Source of the DNA: Ilex aquifolium
Taxonomy: Eukaryota > Streptophyta > Magnoliopsida > Aquifoliales > Aquifoliaceae
Length of the DNA: 64,000 nucleotides
Direction: 5' to 3'
NCBI GenBank assembly: GCA_951799425.1
Contig: OX637405.1
Location: forward strand, 30,959,135 to 31,023,134
The position numbers and the translations under genes are program-made. Of this stretch, positions 21,853-33,109 are shown in pieces. Numbering within the stretch: the stretch's first letter is position 1; each line of letters begins with the position of its first letter. The notes under the pieces are model-generated. The model was given only the letters and a program-made list of their open reading frames with translations. It did no database searches and was not told where the DNA came from.

Positions 21853-22070
21853 TTTTCTTTGCCCAACTATCAGAGTCTCGAGTTTATTTATGCTAACTTC
21901 AACTAATTTTTGTTTTGATCCGGTCAAAGACATCTACACGAGAACTAAGATATTCATTAAGGATAAATTTTTTATGATTTTGTCTCAAAAAAATTATTAA
22001 AATTCAAATTCAAGACGTCTAGATTGACAGTTCATTTCTTTTATCATTTGAGCTACCAAGGACTTGACTT
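21853..22070 (-). mobile_element. SINE family 2 upstream of the AMT2 gene
   Basis: On the minus strand it starts with a box-A-like ggtagctcaaatgataaaag, carries tgaatatcttagttctcgtg and ttgaccggatc body words, and ends near 21853 with a weak A-rich tail. It lies about 260 bp upstream of the AMT2 start codon. Confidence 0.5.
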
Positions 22071-22189
22071 AAAACATTCAAGGATATGTGGTCACCTCAA
22101 GTCTTCCATTGAGAAAATATGCATCAAGAAGTTGTGCTCGTGCAAGATGTGGCCGCTCGAGCATATTTTTTTACGGTTTAGCCTAAGAG

Positions 22190-22370
22190 CAATGATATAT
22201 AGTATTTAATTGAAATATCTTATTTAATGTAGTTATTGGATTAGTTATGAGTTTTAATGTGAGCTAAAGTCTACTTTCAATTCACTTACCCAAAAAAAAA
22301 GTCTACTTTCAATTCAATGTTTGCATTGAATTAGATTACCAAATTAGATTCAAATAACATTTTATTTAAC
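22190..22370. mobile_element. Degenerate MITE-like copy
   Basis: Contains agcaatgatatatagtattt at the left and attcaaataacattttattt at the right, resembling the aatgttat-family ends, with a similar partner at about 54-180. An internal duplication of agtctactttcaattca is visible. Borders are uncertain. Confidence 0.3.
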
Positions 22371-22572
22371 ATACTTTGAAATATTCGTCGTTTACGTGGA
22401 GATTTTACTAATTGGGTTGTGTTTAAATAAAAAATTTCAAATCAATTTAGTTTGAATATTAATCAGATTGGAGCCTCACCTTCTCGTGACAATTTAGATT
22501 CAAACCAAGTTAAAACCAAATTCGGCTCAAATTTTAACCTGAATTATGTAATGAAAATCAAATTCAACTTTA

Positions 22573-23566
22573 GAGCAACTCCAAAGGGAGTTGCCATTTT
22601 TGGGGTGCCAAATGTCATTTTGCAACTTTGAACAGTGTTTTGGCACCCTTAAATTATAAATCTGCTCCAATGGTAGGTGCCAAAATGGGGTGTCATTTTA
22701 ATATTTTTTATTAAATTCCAATTTCAATTTCAAGTTGTATTTTCAATACATAATTTTTCATAAATAATAGCAACATAAATAAATAATGACTAAAAATATA
22801 AAAAATAGTCAAATTGCGAAACAATCTACAAAAAAAAAAAAATTATAATCAAAAAAAAAATAAAAAAAATTTGTTGAATTTTTTAAAATGGAGCATATTG
22901 CTATTTTTTGTTTGATTAATATGACAATACAAAAAAAGTTTAATATATAAATTGAGAATATAAAAAACTTTTGGGGTACAAAGTGTCATTTGCCCTCAAA
23001 TAAATACTACCAGCAAGGCAAATTACGGGTAATCGATCAGACCTCCCCTCTGCAATTCAACGATCAGACCCTTCCCCTTCCCCTTCCCCTTCCCTCTACG
23101 ATTCAACGATCAAAACTTCACTAGATCTTGAGATGGAAGAAGAGTCTTGATATGGCAGAAGATTTTTGAGAACTTCGCTAGGTCTTGATATGGCAGAAGA
23201 TTCAACGATCAGAACAATCAGTGAAGTTTGCTTGAGAGGGTTTTCGATATCAAGGGGTTACAACGCAGTAGACACCAACGGATTTTCAGGCAAGTCTCTT
23301 TCCCTTTTCCTTCTCTGTATTTTCAGGCAAACCAACGGATTTTTGGGTTGAATATAGTCGTTGAGAGAGAACAGTAGACACCAATTGCCCATTTGCAACC
23401 TCCACTTTCTCTCTCCAGAGTTTGCAAATTGCCACCCCAAGTCCATAGGTGGCATTTTGCAACCCTTGATGCCACCCCCCTTGGAGTGAAATTTTTTGAT
23501 TTTGGGGTGGCATTTTGGCAATTAGAGATTTGCCACCCCTGATAGCACTTGCCGTTGGAGTTGCTC
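22573..23566. mobile_element. PIF/Harbinger-like non-autonomous element, ~1 kb
   Basis: The ends are gagcaactccaaagggag and the reverse complement of cttgccgttggagttgctc. TTA flanks both sides (22570-22572 and 23567-23569), matching the 3-bp TTA/TAA target of PIF/Harbinger elements. The interior has the ttccccttccccttcccctt run near 23073 and two related atggcagaag/cttgatatggcagaag segments, but no transposase. It is inserted in an older repeat whose halves lie at 22440-22572 and 23567-23720. Confidence 0.7.
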
Positions 23567-24044
23567 TTAATCGAATTTGTGTAACTCGAAAATTAAACTG
23601 GATTCAATCCGAATTAAACACAAATGTCAATTCAAATTCATGCAAAACTAGAAATTTGGGTCGGGTTGGATGTTGTATGATTCGATTTGAGATTAGATTA
23701 ACCTCTTAATCCAACCAACCTATCACATTACACCTCCTAATCGTGAGTGCTCAAATAAAACCGACATGTTTGCGTTCACGGGATTTCTGTGTTTGATGAA
23801 TTATTTATTTTCATAAATTATCAAACCACGTACTTGTTGTTAGGGGTGTTCAAATTTTCGATTGGCCGCAATTTTCTATCCTACCCGACCCTACCCTACT
23901 CTACTGAACGACTACCCACAAAAATCGGGTAGGAATACGGAAGAGTTTTTGGTCTTCCGATTAAATTTGGTAGGAATGCGGAATAACCATCAATTTTCGC
24001 ATTCCTACCCTATCCACATTAATTAATTAATTAATTAATATATA

Positions 24045-24808
24045 TAGGGGTGTCCATGGGTCGGGTTACCCATGGGTCCCGTTACCCAGCCCGAAAAAAA
24101 TAGGCCTGATAATTGACCCGTCCGAGCCCAATATCCTTTAAAAAAGGACTTGGGTTTACTCCTAAACCCACTACCCGGCCCGAAGCCCAGCCCAAAATCG
24201 AAACCCGACCCAATAACCCGCCCACATACCCGCCCCAATAGCCCGAAGCTCGAAGCCCGCCCGAAGCCCATACCCGCCCATGGAGACTTGAATAGTATTG
24301 GTAGGTGAGACTTGAATGGTAGTGGTTGGTGAGACTTGAATTGAATGGTAGGTGGGTGAGACTTGATTTTGGTAATGGTTGGTGAAGTTAAGTTCAAATT
24401 TTTTCAAAAGTTTTGAATGTGAGTCTGAGACTTGGACAGTAGCTATGTATTATCTTTAAATTGTAGCTATCTTAAAATTATTCATTATTTAATTTTTGTC
24501 CATTTTGATTTTGACTATATTTTTAATTCAAAAATATAATTTACAAAAAAATTAAATGAAGTTGTATATTTTTTTAATAGGGCCCAAGAAACCTGTCCAA
24601 CAGGCCCAACAAAGCCCGCCCGCAAAAACCTGCCCGCAAAGCCCGCCCAATAGGTGACGGGCTGGGTTGCTGGTAGTTACCCCTACCCGAAGCCCGGCCC
24701 GGCCCAGCTCGCCACTTGCCCGAGTACGGGCTTGGGCCTACACTACCCAAGCCCGGCCCAAAAAAAAAAATTGCGGGCCAAGTCCGGCCCGGCCCATGGA
24801 CAGCCCTA
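24045..24808. mobile_element. hAT-like non-autonomous element (inner, nested)
   Basis: Ends taggggtgtccatgggtcgg and the reverse complement of ccggcccatggacagcccta. The subterminal regions are packed with cccggccc/agcccg words on both sides. AT repeats on both sides prevent a sure target-duplication call. It is nested inside the element at 23841-25167. Confidence 0.6.
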
Positions 24809-24829
24809 TATATATATATATATATATAA
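24808..24829. repeat. (TA)n microsatellite
   Basis: About 22 bp of alternating T and A at the right border of the inner hAT-like element. Confidence 0.7.
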
Positions 24830-25339
24830 CCTTATTGTATTTGTCTATCAATTATGATGGATTGATGTTGATGCTTTCTTGTGTTTTATAGTAATTGTTG
24901 TTGTAATTGTTTTAGGTTTTAGTGTTATTGATTTATTATGTTGTTAAATTGGTGCATGTTATTTAATTGAATTGTCAAAATAATTCAAAAATTAATAGCT
25001 ACAAAAATGTTTACCCGACTTCCTACCCGATTAATCGGGTAGGAAGTCGGGTAGGAATATCACACCTGATCCGGTAGGGTAGGTCAAGAAAAAATTCTTC
25101 CGCAAAGTATCGGATAAGAAGACGAAAGAGTATATTTCGTACCTGTAGAGTAGGGTAAGCACCCCTAATTGTTGGATTGGTTGGTTTGATTTGAGACATT
25201 TTGGGTTTGGGCTAGGCTTACCCAGTCTACTTCAATTTGTTGGTGGAAAATTTCTGGAAAGCCATGTCGTTGGGCTTGGATCACGATGGGGCATCTATTG
25301 AGTCGTGAGCTTTTTGTTTGTTTTGTTTGTTTTTGTTTT

Positions 25340-25530
25340 TGTGTTTTTTTTTAAAGTACAACGGTTAGTGGTGCTTGAGTTAGCTTGCATGTATTTTGAC
25401 TAATTTTCTCCTCGATTTAGTTAAAAATAAGTTATCCACGTAGGAATTAGGGTATTCATGATGAATTTATCCTTCATAGCCTGACTCTAATGATCTGCCA
25501 AAATTTATACTTAAGATGTCTGAATTTATA
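25340..25530 (-). mobile_element. SINE family 2 copy, degraded
   Basis: The T-rich start near 25340 and the body (tgactaattttctcctcgat, taggaattagggtattcatg) match the family-2 SINE on the minus strand. The head end near 25530 is indistinct. Confidence 0.45.
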
Positions 25531-26518
25531 GCAGGGCCGGCCCTATCACAAAACTAACAAAGTTTGGGCTTTAGGCCCATATTTCAAGAAGGCCCAAATT
25601 TTTTATGTGCATAATTAGTCCAAATTAAATTTTTTAAATCTATAACTTTTTAGACCTTAAAAAAAGTCCTATGAAAATTTAAACTCAATCAAAAATAAAT
25701 TTGAGTGGTTTGAGCTCATAATATTAAAAATATATTAAAATAATTTTTTTAGAAAAAAAAGAAGAGAAAAAGCTAAGGGTGAAAAAATTATTTTAACTTG
25801 CCAACCAAAATATACTATTCATTTGTAACCATTCTCTCTTTCTAGTAAATTAAGGCCCTCCCTCTCACTCACTCTCTAATAAATAGAAATTCTCTTCTTC
25901 TTTTTTGTATTACGATTTTTTTTTATTTCTATTACGAAAAAAAAACCAAAATATTTTTTTATTAAACTATAAAAATTAAAATCAATAGATTATAATTGTT
26001 TAAAATGAAAATTAATAAAATCTTTCCGAAAATTGATTATGACAAGAAAGATTAGATTACTTTTAATCTTAAAAAATAATTTTTAAATAAAAAATTATTA
26101 ATATTAAAAATTAAAAGTCGCATTTATAATAATTGCTTTAGGCTTCAAAGAGGCTTGAGCCGCTCATAGTTTACAGCCCGTCCCATGGGTATTGGCCTAT
26201 GAGTTCGTCATGACCTCTTTCTCCCTGGGTATAGGGCTTTCCCATTCCTCTCCAATAATCTTGTAGCGGCACTTTCCAAGAACATTGTGCCTCTGAAGAA
26301 AGACTAACTGATTAATTTGCTAATTAATAAGGTTGTCGTATAATTAAAAAAAGGATTGTATTAATTTATACGGACTAATTTTGTATAAGTGAAAAAAACA
26401 CATGATTAAATCTGAGATAAAATTAATACTTATTATAATATAGTGTTTTATAAGACACTGGATAAAGGTGAGATAATAATCTTAATTAAATATTAACTAA
26501 AAAATCATCAATTTTATT
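25531..26518. other. AT-rich repeat-like intergenic DNA
   Basis: Begins with gcagggccggccctatcaca and has a matching inverted segment near 26150 (ggcttgagccgctcatag, cagcccgtccc), so an old inverted-end element may lie at about 25534-26185. No coding content was seen. Confidence 0.3.
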
Positions 26519-27193
26519 TAGGTAGTATTTGGTAACGGAGAGTTTTCATTTTGTTTTTGTTTTAATTTTTTGGAAAAATTAAAATGAGTTTTGTGAATGT
26601 TTTTGTTTTTTTTTTACTGCTATGTTTTTAAAAACAAAGACAAAATATGAAAACATCCAAAATGATATTTTTAAAAACATCCAAAAAACAAAACAAGCGG
26701 AAGGCTCCTTACCCAATTAATGAGATCTTGACTTCAAACCCTATTAATAGCAAAAGATTCAATTTTTTTTCCTTACCATATAAAAGGGCATGAACAGCTG
26801 CAAAATCATAGTGGTCGCCTCTGCTCGTTGGTGCTTGTTGGTCATCGCCTCCGCTAGTCGACTCTACTGTAATCTTCATCGAAGCTTTGTCTCCGGCGAA
26901 GCTATAATCTCTTCGACGAAGTTGTATTCTCTTCGGCGAAGCTGTAAGCTCTCTCTCTGTTGGTATCTCCACTTTGATTTTTTTTTTTTTCAGATCTATG
27001 ATTTCTGTTTCAGATTTAGGGTTTATTTTGTAGATCCATAGTTTATTTTTGCAGATCTATACTCTCTATTATTTTAGATCTAGGGTATATTATTGTTTAT
27101 TTTAACATCTCTCTCTGTATATGCATCTCTGTGTGTGTGTGTGCATCTGGGTGGGTGGTGTGCAAACTCTCTCTGTGCGTGCATTTGGTTCAT

Positions 27194-27208
27194 GGGGGGG
27201 GGGGGGGG
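27194..27208 (+). repeat. Run of 15 guanines
   Basis: An uninterrupted G tract inside the hAT-like element, flanked by tgtgtg-rich sequence. Confidence 0.8.
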
Positions 27209-27631
27209 TGCATCGCTTTGTGTGTGTGTATTTGAACTTTGTGTCTTTGTATTTGACAATATTTGATGTGGTGTATTTAATTCACCATGAATCTGCCCAA
27301 ACGCTTTGAATTTACCCAGAAAAATTTGATATTAGTAATGTTGTTTGGGCATAGGTGGTGACATAGTGGTGGACAGGTTCTCCTTATTTTTTTTTTATGC
27401 TCTGTCTTCTCCAGATTAGTGGTGTCCATGAACATCAAAAAAAAAATTTATAAGGAATTGAGGAGATGAAATATATCTTATTATTTTTTAATCATTCAAT
27501 TCAACGGCTATCTTTCCTGAGCTTCATTAATGAAAGTTCTATTGGGTTGCAAAACCAGTTTTCCCTCATGTTTTAATAGGTATTGAAACTTTCTTGGTTT
27601 ATAAGTTGATCTTCAATAAAATTGTGCAGGC

Positions 27632-27790
27632 TGCATTACAACCAAATAACTTGGTACTATGATGCTTGGTACTGTGAGATCGCTGGGCCAGAATCCTACT
27701 GAGGCTCAACTCTTGGGACATGATAAATGAAGTGGATGCTGATGGCAATGGAACCATTGATATTTCTCTTGTTGATTGTTTTAAGTGGGA
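27632..27790 (+). pseudogene. Calmodulin exon fragment captured by a transposon
   Basis: The + strand reads GTV-RSLGQNPTEAQL, then after a one-base shift DM-NEVDADGNGTID-like residues. This is the region linking EF-hand 1 to EF-hand 2 of calmodulin. A codon is missing after GTV and a frame change follows. Sequence just before (ttgtgcag at about 27623-27630) looks like the original intron acceptor, so genomic DNA rather than a cDNA was captured. The fragment covers about 40 codons, with no start and no other EF-hands, and cannot encode a working protein. Confidence 0.7.
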
Positions 27791-27971
27791 AATAATAAAA
27801 GTGATTACCAAACTAGTTTTATGTTTCTGTTTTTTTAATTTGTCATAATGGAAATAACAACCAAATAAGTTTTCTGTTTTTATTTTTTATAACAAAAAAA
27901 AAAACAAAAATTGTTTATGTTTTTATTTAAAAAAAAATAAAAAAACTAAAAACGTTACCAAATGCACCCTT

Positions 27972-29155
27972 AATTATTAATGTTTTTGTTTATTTTGTGG
28001 GTAAAATAGTAAATTTATAACTTAATACGCTGGGACTAAACTATAATGCCACTTTCTCAAGTGGAATTATAATCGGCTCAATAGTACAGATAGAATGTAT
28101 TATTTGGATAAATATTTAAAATAAGATTATATATAATAAGAAATATTTTTTGCAACCAAATATAGCATATAAGTTAGCTATTCTGTTATTGAATAATGCG
28201 ATGTTTGGTAGGAGTAGATACCGAATTTTATCATGCTTCTTCTTCTTTCAGATATTTCTTATTAATGAAATCGTTATCGTTTCTTCAAGAAAAAAATAAT
28301 TCACGTCACCTAAAGAAGTAAATAGGGACAATTCCTATGTTCAAAATATGCATGTATGGTATGTTCATAAAAAAAAAATAGGGACAATTCCTTCTTTAGT
28401 TTTTTTTTTTTTTTTGGGGTTTTTTGCTAAAAAAAAAAAAATTTTAGTAGGCGATGCAAATGCTGATGAAATGTGCATACGACTTAAAAATTGTTTTTAT
28501 TATTTTTTTTCTTCAATTAATTTAATCTTAGCTTACTTATTATGAATTTAATAGTTCGGTTGGTAGGGTGGATGAAAAAATAGAATGATAGAAAGTGATA
28601 GTGATACACTTTCCATCCTTTAAGTGAGAAATCCTTACTTCTCTCAATTGTAAAATAGAAAAAATAGATTTTTTTTTTCGTAAGATAGAAAAAATATTTT
28701 TTATTTTAGTGAACTATTAGTGACATGGTGGGCTTGCTAGTGCTGACAAATATTAGTGACTGATCAGTTTCTTCATCCATGAAATGTCATTATTTTAGTG
28801 CTGACAAACGTTAGTGCTGATCAGTTTCTTCATCCATGAAACATGTCATGATTTTATTGCACATCAAACATTTTTCTTTGTCTTCTTGTGACTAGATGCT
28901 CATCTAATCCTTAAGAGCTCAGAAAGTTGTACAATCTTTGATCCCTTTCGATCAGTCCGAGTTTGTGCGTGCCCAAAGTTCTAAAAACCCTGGTCACATG
29001 CACCGCCATGTCCCCACGTAAAGGACCCCGTATATTGTCTTGTTTACCTACCATATTCTATCCGGTTCCGAAGTTGTCTCATCAAACAGAACCTTTTCAC
29101 AAATATGGCTAATCAAGGTGCGAACAAAGACGGACCAATGTCACCCTTCTCACCC
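27972..29155. other. AT-rich intergenic DNA
   Basis: No gene recognised. A short local duplication is visible near 28735-28850 (agtgctgacaaa…ctgatcagtttcttcatccatgaaa appears twice). Confidence 0.45.
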
Positions 29156-29590
29156 CTAAATTATGGGTGGTAATTTTTGGGACAATACGAAACATGATTC
29201 GAAATCGATACGAAATTAACAGGTTAGGATTAACTAGTTTTTAACGCTAATTCGTATATGACACGATCCGTTAATACAAATAATAAATAGATTAAGTTAG
29301 TATCAAGCACGAACAATACGAAATTGACACGATTAACATGTTTAAGTAGTATTATAAAAATAAAATATTATTTTTTTATTATATTTTTTCAAGTAGTGAC
29401 CTAATTTTTGTATAAAAAATATATTTTTACTCATTTTTATTATTATATTTATTAAGTTAATTTTTAATTTATAGAAAAAGTATGAGCATACATTCGATTA
29501 AGTGATAATGAAATTTTAGACATAAAACTGAGTATTAAATTTTTTATTCATGGATTATATGAGTCAACACGAATATGACATGAAAATAAA

Positions 29591-30132
29591 TCTATATAAT
29601 AAAGTAGCTTACAATTCAAATCTCAAAAGATAAACAAAATGACTTTTGTTATTCGCGGTTGAGATCGCTTTAAATTTTACTTTAAAGTTAATCTAACGGC
29701 TAATATTAACACCCTATATTTAATAGGAAAAATAGGGTTTAAGGGTGTGTTTGAAGTAATTTTTTAAAAGTACTTCTAGAAATTATTTCTCATAAATACT
29801 ATTGTGATTATTTCTCATAAATACTTTAAAAAAAATAATAGTGTTTGAAACTGTCCAACCACTACCTCTACTCCCACCACTACCACCGTCGCCGCCGCCA
29901 CCACCACCACCACCGTCGCCGCCACGGCCACCACCTCCGTCGCCGCCACCACCACCACCGCCACTGCCACCACCACTGCCGCCCACCACATTTCACCCCC
30001 ACTACAAACCGATACTTAAATTCTTTTATCTCTTCTCTATGTTTGTGATTTGATTTTAGATATGAATACAAATATGATTATTGTTTACCATTTTTTTATT
30101 ACACTGTGCCTTCAAGCAAAGATAATAACTAG
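29591..30132 (+). mobile_element. Short non-autonomous Helitron, 542 bp
   Basis: Begins TCTATATAATAAAG after an A (29590). Ends with tgtgccttcaagcaaagata, then CTAG before a T (30133). These ends match the large Helitron (TCTATATAATAAAAC and gtgccttcaggcac…CTAG), although the hairpin has decayed. The interior carries a 150-bp tract of CCACCG/GCC-type triplets at about 29855-29990. There is no coding capacity. Confidence 0.7.
29855..29990 (+). repeat. CCA/CCG-type triplet-rich tract
   Basis: Irregular runs of accacc, cgccgccg and ccaccacc. Any open frame here is only a by-product of the repeat. Confidence 0.75.
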
Positions 30133-30260
30133 TAGATCGATACGACACAACACGATTAGTTATACAAATTGAATTAGAGTTGATTAGTACTCGACATGAA
30201 CCAAAAATAACACGAAAGAAATACGACCCGACACAACATAATTATTAGTCCTACACTGAG

Positions 30261-30504
30261 TTATCCCATGAATGTCGCTTATAGGTCCCCACCTTTTTTT
30301 TTGTTTTAAAAGTTTTTGATGGCAGAAACATTTGGGAGGTGCGTTATATAGGACTCATTCGTAGGTAACAAGTACTTAACCCACAAGTTAAAGTTAAAGT
30401 TAAACTTGGGAATTTTCAGTAAAAATTGAACTTAAACCGTTTGAGTTTATAGCGTGCTCATTTGCCCTTTTGTACATTTGGGGTCGGACTATAAGATAGA
30501 GAAC
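30261..30504. other. Short upstream stretch
   Basis: No feature recognised. Contains an aagttaaagttaaagttaaa micro-repeat near 30388. Confidence 0.4.
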
Positions 30505-30819
30505 ATGAATTCACACATCCAGTCTCCCAATTCAATGGCTTCTGGTCCTGTAGTGTCATCTTCCATGGCTCCTGGTTTCTCTGAGAAAGATGAGTTGCTA
30601 TTCTCCAATGGCCGTAATTTTGCGCTGCACGGCGAAATTATGATGCTCGTTCTTCTCTTGCTCTTCACCTTCTTTATCATCTCCATCGTCTGTTTTTTGT
30701 ACATAAAGCTGTCTGATGCTCCCAAACTCAGTCCACTGGATCAAAACATGTCAAAAGACAGCCTTTTCCATGTTTCAGGCCAAACTATTATTGGATCGCG
30801 TGACTCGTGTCGTCGGTGA
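30505..30819 (+). CDS. Small predicted single-pass membrane protein, uncharacterised (104 residues)
   Basis: ATG at 30505 opens a 104-residue frame. Residues about 1-40 are Ser/Pro/Asn-rich, residues about 44-67 form one strong hydrophobic span (MMLVLLLLFTFFIISIVCFL), and the tail is short and basic. The arrangement is like the N-terminal anchor of plant ATL RING-H2 ubiquitin ligases, but no RING domain follows in any frame within about 500 bp. It may be a truncated ATL-like gene, a real small membrane protein, or chance. The frame has more balanced codons than the surrounding AT-rich DNA, which favours past or present coding. I do not assign a function. Confidence 0.4.
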   Translation: MNSHIQSPNSMASGPVVSSSMAPGFSEKDELLFSNGRNFALHGEIMMLVLLLLFTFFIISIVCFLYIKLSDAPKLSPLDQNMSKDSLFHVSGQTIIGSRDSCRR

Positions 30820-31341
30820 ATTAATCTGCCTGTTGTTACCAATGATGCTTTGGGTCCTGTCTATGTCCAACCAATCTCTACTTGCAGGTCAGAGGACAGA
30901 TTAGGCACAACTCTGGGTATTAATGTGGTGGGCTGAAGAGTGTCTTACTGTTCTTCATGTGTGTGTAATTCAGTGGCTAATATAATGTGTTTATGTAGTA
31001 GGCTTGTGATTTGTTTGTCGATGCGAACATTACATCCAACTGTTATATGTGCCGATAGTTTCTTCTATTTTACGTTTTTTTAGTTGTTTTTGATCTCCTT
31101 CTGATTATAGCATTCTGAAAAAAAGAATTATACATCAGTCTTCAAAGTCCCTTTCAGATTGGCAACCGATTTTTTTTTTTTTATAAAAAAAATTGGCATA
31201 ATTATAAATTTTTTGAAAGTTGTGTTAGGTCAATTGGTTGCCATTCGGGCTAAAGGGCCATTCCAGGGGACCTATGGATCAAAAGCATGTGCTATGGTCC
31301 TGCCCATAGACCCCCATATGACCAGCGTCCGCTCAATAACA
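30820..31341. other. Intergenic DNA
   Basis: No gene seen after the short membrane ORF. Possibly its 3' UTR plus intergenic sequence. Confidence 0.4.
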
Positions 31342-31349
31342 TGGGGGAT

Positions 31350-31914
31350 TAGGGGTGTTCATGGGTTGGGTTGAACTAGGCTCGCAAATTATTTTTGGTT
31401 TGGCCTGATTAGGGTAGGCCCAAGCAATTATCCGAGTGAGTTATCGGACGGGCCGGACCGGGCTTCAGGTAGAGATAGGCTGCCCCATAGCCCAACCCAT
31501 CACCCACTGGGCGGGCCTTGCTATCGGGTCTTCTGGGCGGATTTTTTATATACAAATTCATTTAAAAATAATGAATAATTTTGTAACTTAATTTATTGTG
31601 CATTGAGTGTACTGTGCACCTAATTTTTTCCCAACTAACTATCAAAGTTTTTTAAAGTTTTAAATTTAATTGTCTAACTTTTTTTCAAAAGAAGGAAAGG
31701 AGGGTAGGCTGCTATGCTGGTTTAGGCAGGGGGGGTTCTAGGGCCAAATTTTTGTGGGCTGACTATTGGACCGAGTTTCGGGGCTAGTACTGGTTTTTTG
31801 GGGTAGGTCCAAACTCTCTCTTGAAAGATATCGGACTTGGATTGGCCAACTATCGGGCCTATTTTTTAGGCCAAGTAATGGGATCCGTAGACAATCCGGC
31901 CCATGGCACCCCTG
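31350..31914. mobile_element. hAT-like non-autonomous element, 565 bp
   Basis: Ends taggggtgttcatgggttgg and the reverse complement of ccggcccatggcacccctg. The 8 bases outside are tgggggat (31342-31349) and cgggggat (31915-31922), one mismatch, which fits an 8-bp hAT target duplication. Subterminal words (gggccggaccgggctt, ggcccatgg) match the nested element at 24045-24808, so they belong to one family. There is no transposase. Confidence 0.7.
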
Positions 31915-32017
31915 CGGGGGATGCTGGGTTATTGGACCAATCCATGGGATGGAGGTTTTTTTTTCCCTTCCTTGTTCTTACATCTTCTTTCACAAAGTGG
32001 ATTGTTGACATCTTAAG

Positions 32018-32110
32018 GGATAGTTCAAATGATAACAAAGATAAATTATAAATTCATACGTCATGAATTTGAATTTTTGCAACCCTTTGGGGTCAGATCA
32101 TGAGAGATTT
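32018..32110 (+). mobile_element. SINE family 2 head fragment
   Basis: The + strand shows ggatagttcaaatgataac (box-A-like) and catgaatttgaatttttgca (box-B-like), followed by tcatgagagatttatgtctc body sequence, then loses similarity. Confidence 0.4.
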
Positions 32111-32696
32111 ATGTCTCATGAATGATGATGCACAGATTAGTTTTCGTGCAAGATCAACAGTCAAATATATAAACGGGTGCAATTAATAAACAATAATGAC
32201 AGATTAATGGCAAAACAGTAAATATAAAGTCAACACAAAAATATATAGCGGTTCGGTCCGAGTGACTTACTCCACTCTCGGAAAACGACGGCGGTGGTCG
32301 GAGGTCTTTATTGATGAATAAAGTAACCCGGAGAATTACAGCAGCAATGAGATATAAGCTATGGTGTAGAGAGGCAAAGCTCTAGGTGTAGTGTGTGTAG
32401 AGGTCTCAAAAAGGTGATGTGAGGTGTCTCTCCATGTGGAGAGAGCTTACAATATATAGGTATGGTGAGGCGGTGACGTGAGGGAGAGGGCACTACTTTT
32501 TTTGTAATTACAATCAAGGTAGGATTTGATCTCCATGAGTGTCTATCCCGATATTCTTTATCCCACATGATTTTATCTTCTCGGACTTCTTGGATCCTAG
32601 ACTAGGTCGGATCGATAAAGTGGGTATGGGCTGCCTTTTAGCTGACTTGAGCTTGTTTGATTTATTGGACCTGGTCCCAGTTAGATTTGGGCTCGT
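32111..32696. other. Unassigned GC-richer stretch
   Basis: Includes agcggttcggtccgagtgac and cggaggtctttattgatgaa, then an inverted-looking ctctccatgtggagag. It could be part of an LTR or a larger non-autonomous element inserted between two SINE halves. No ends were recognised. Confidence 0.3.
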
Positions 32697-32825
32697 CAAT
32701 GAATATCATAATCCCGACATGGATGACATGTCTAAATTTGACCAGATCAGAGAGGGCCAAATTAGGGAGGAAATTAGTCAAAATGCACGTAAATTAGTTC
32801 AAACATCTCTGATCGAGGGGTAAGA
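32697..32825 (+). mobile_element. SINE family 2 tail fragment
   Basis: gaatatcataatcccgacat, gaccagatcagagagggcca and the end acatctctgatcgaggggta match the family-2 body and end. It may be the continuation of the head fragment at 32018-32110 after an insertion of about 590 bp. Confidence 0.45.
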
Positions 32826-33109
32826 TCAATTTACATTTGGCATAATGTTTTTCTATTACTTGAAACACTTTCTTTCAACTTTTTGTGATACCGGAAATTT
32901 CGCTACTTGAGAAATGACATGATTGTGAAACTGAGTCTCACACAAGAAGCTCCATATGGTTCCATCTACTAGAAAAGCAACTGTCAAGTTGTCAGTGTCT
33001 TTATAGTGCCAATGCTTGATGCCATTCCACATGCCAAATGGTTTTGGAAACTAGGTACATATACAATAATTGATTCTCCAACCATGATAAAAGTATTGAA
33101 TCAACATGA

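Larger units (their letters stand above)
23841..25167. mobile_element. hAT-like non-autonomous element (outer)
   Basis: Starts taggggtgttcaaatttt and ends gggtaagcaccccta, short inverted ends of the TAGGGGTG type. The flanking 8 bases cttgttgt and attgttgg share six central bases, which suggests an 8-bp target duplication. The arms are rich in gggtaggaat/ctaccc words. A second, similar element (24045-24808) is inserted within it. There is no transposase. Confidence 0.5.
26519..27971. mobile_element. hAT-like element carrying captured gene sequence
   Basis: The left end aggtagtatttggtaacg and the right end cgttaccaaatgcaccct are inverted repeats of the type common in plant hAT-like MITEs. Both are followed inward by T/A-rich gttttt tracts. 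Candidate 8-bp flanks are not convincing. The interior holds a GC-richer part with ctctct and a G15 run, and a calmodulin-like exon fragment (27664-27775). No transposase is present, so it would have moved in trans. Confidence 0.55.
29156..30260. mobile_element. Old element with inverted ends, split by a short Helitron
   Basis: Sequence rich in acacga/acgacacaac words flanks the Helitron on both sides. The left part begins near gggtggtaatttttgggac and the right part ends near cgacccgacacaacataatt. The two ends are loosely inverted. The interruption by the Helitron at 29591-30132 shows relative age: this element is older. Confidence 0.4.

Noticed and set aside
29783-30071. Gly-rich, Pro-rich and Trp/Arg-rich frames on both strands
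   Set aside because: All are translations of the CCACCG triplet tract inside a short Helitron.
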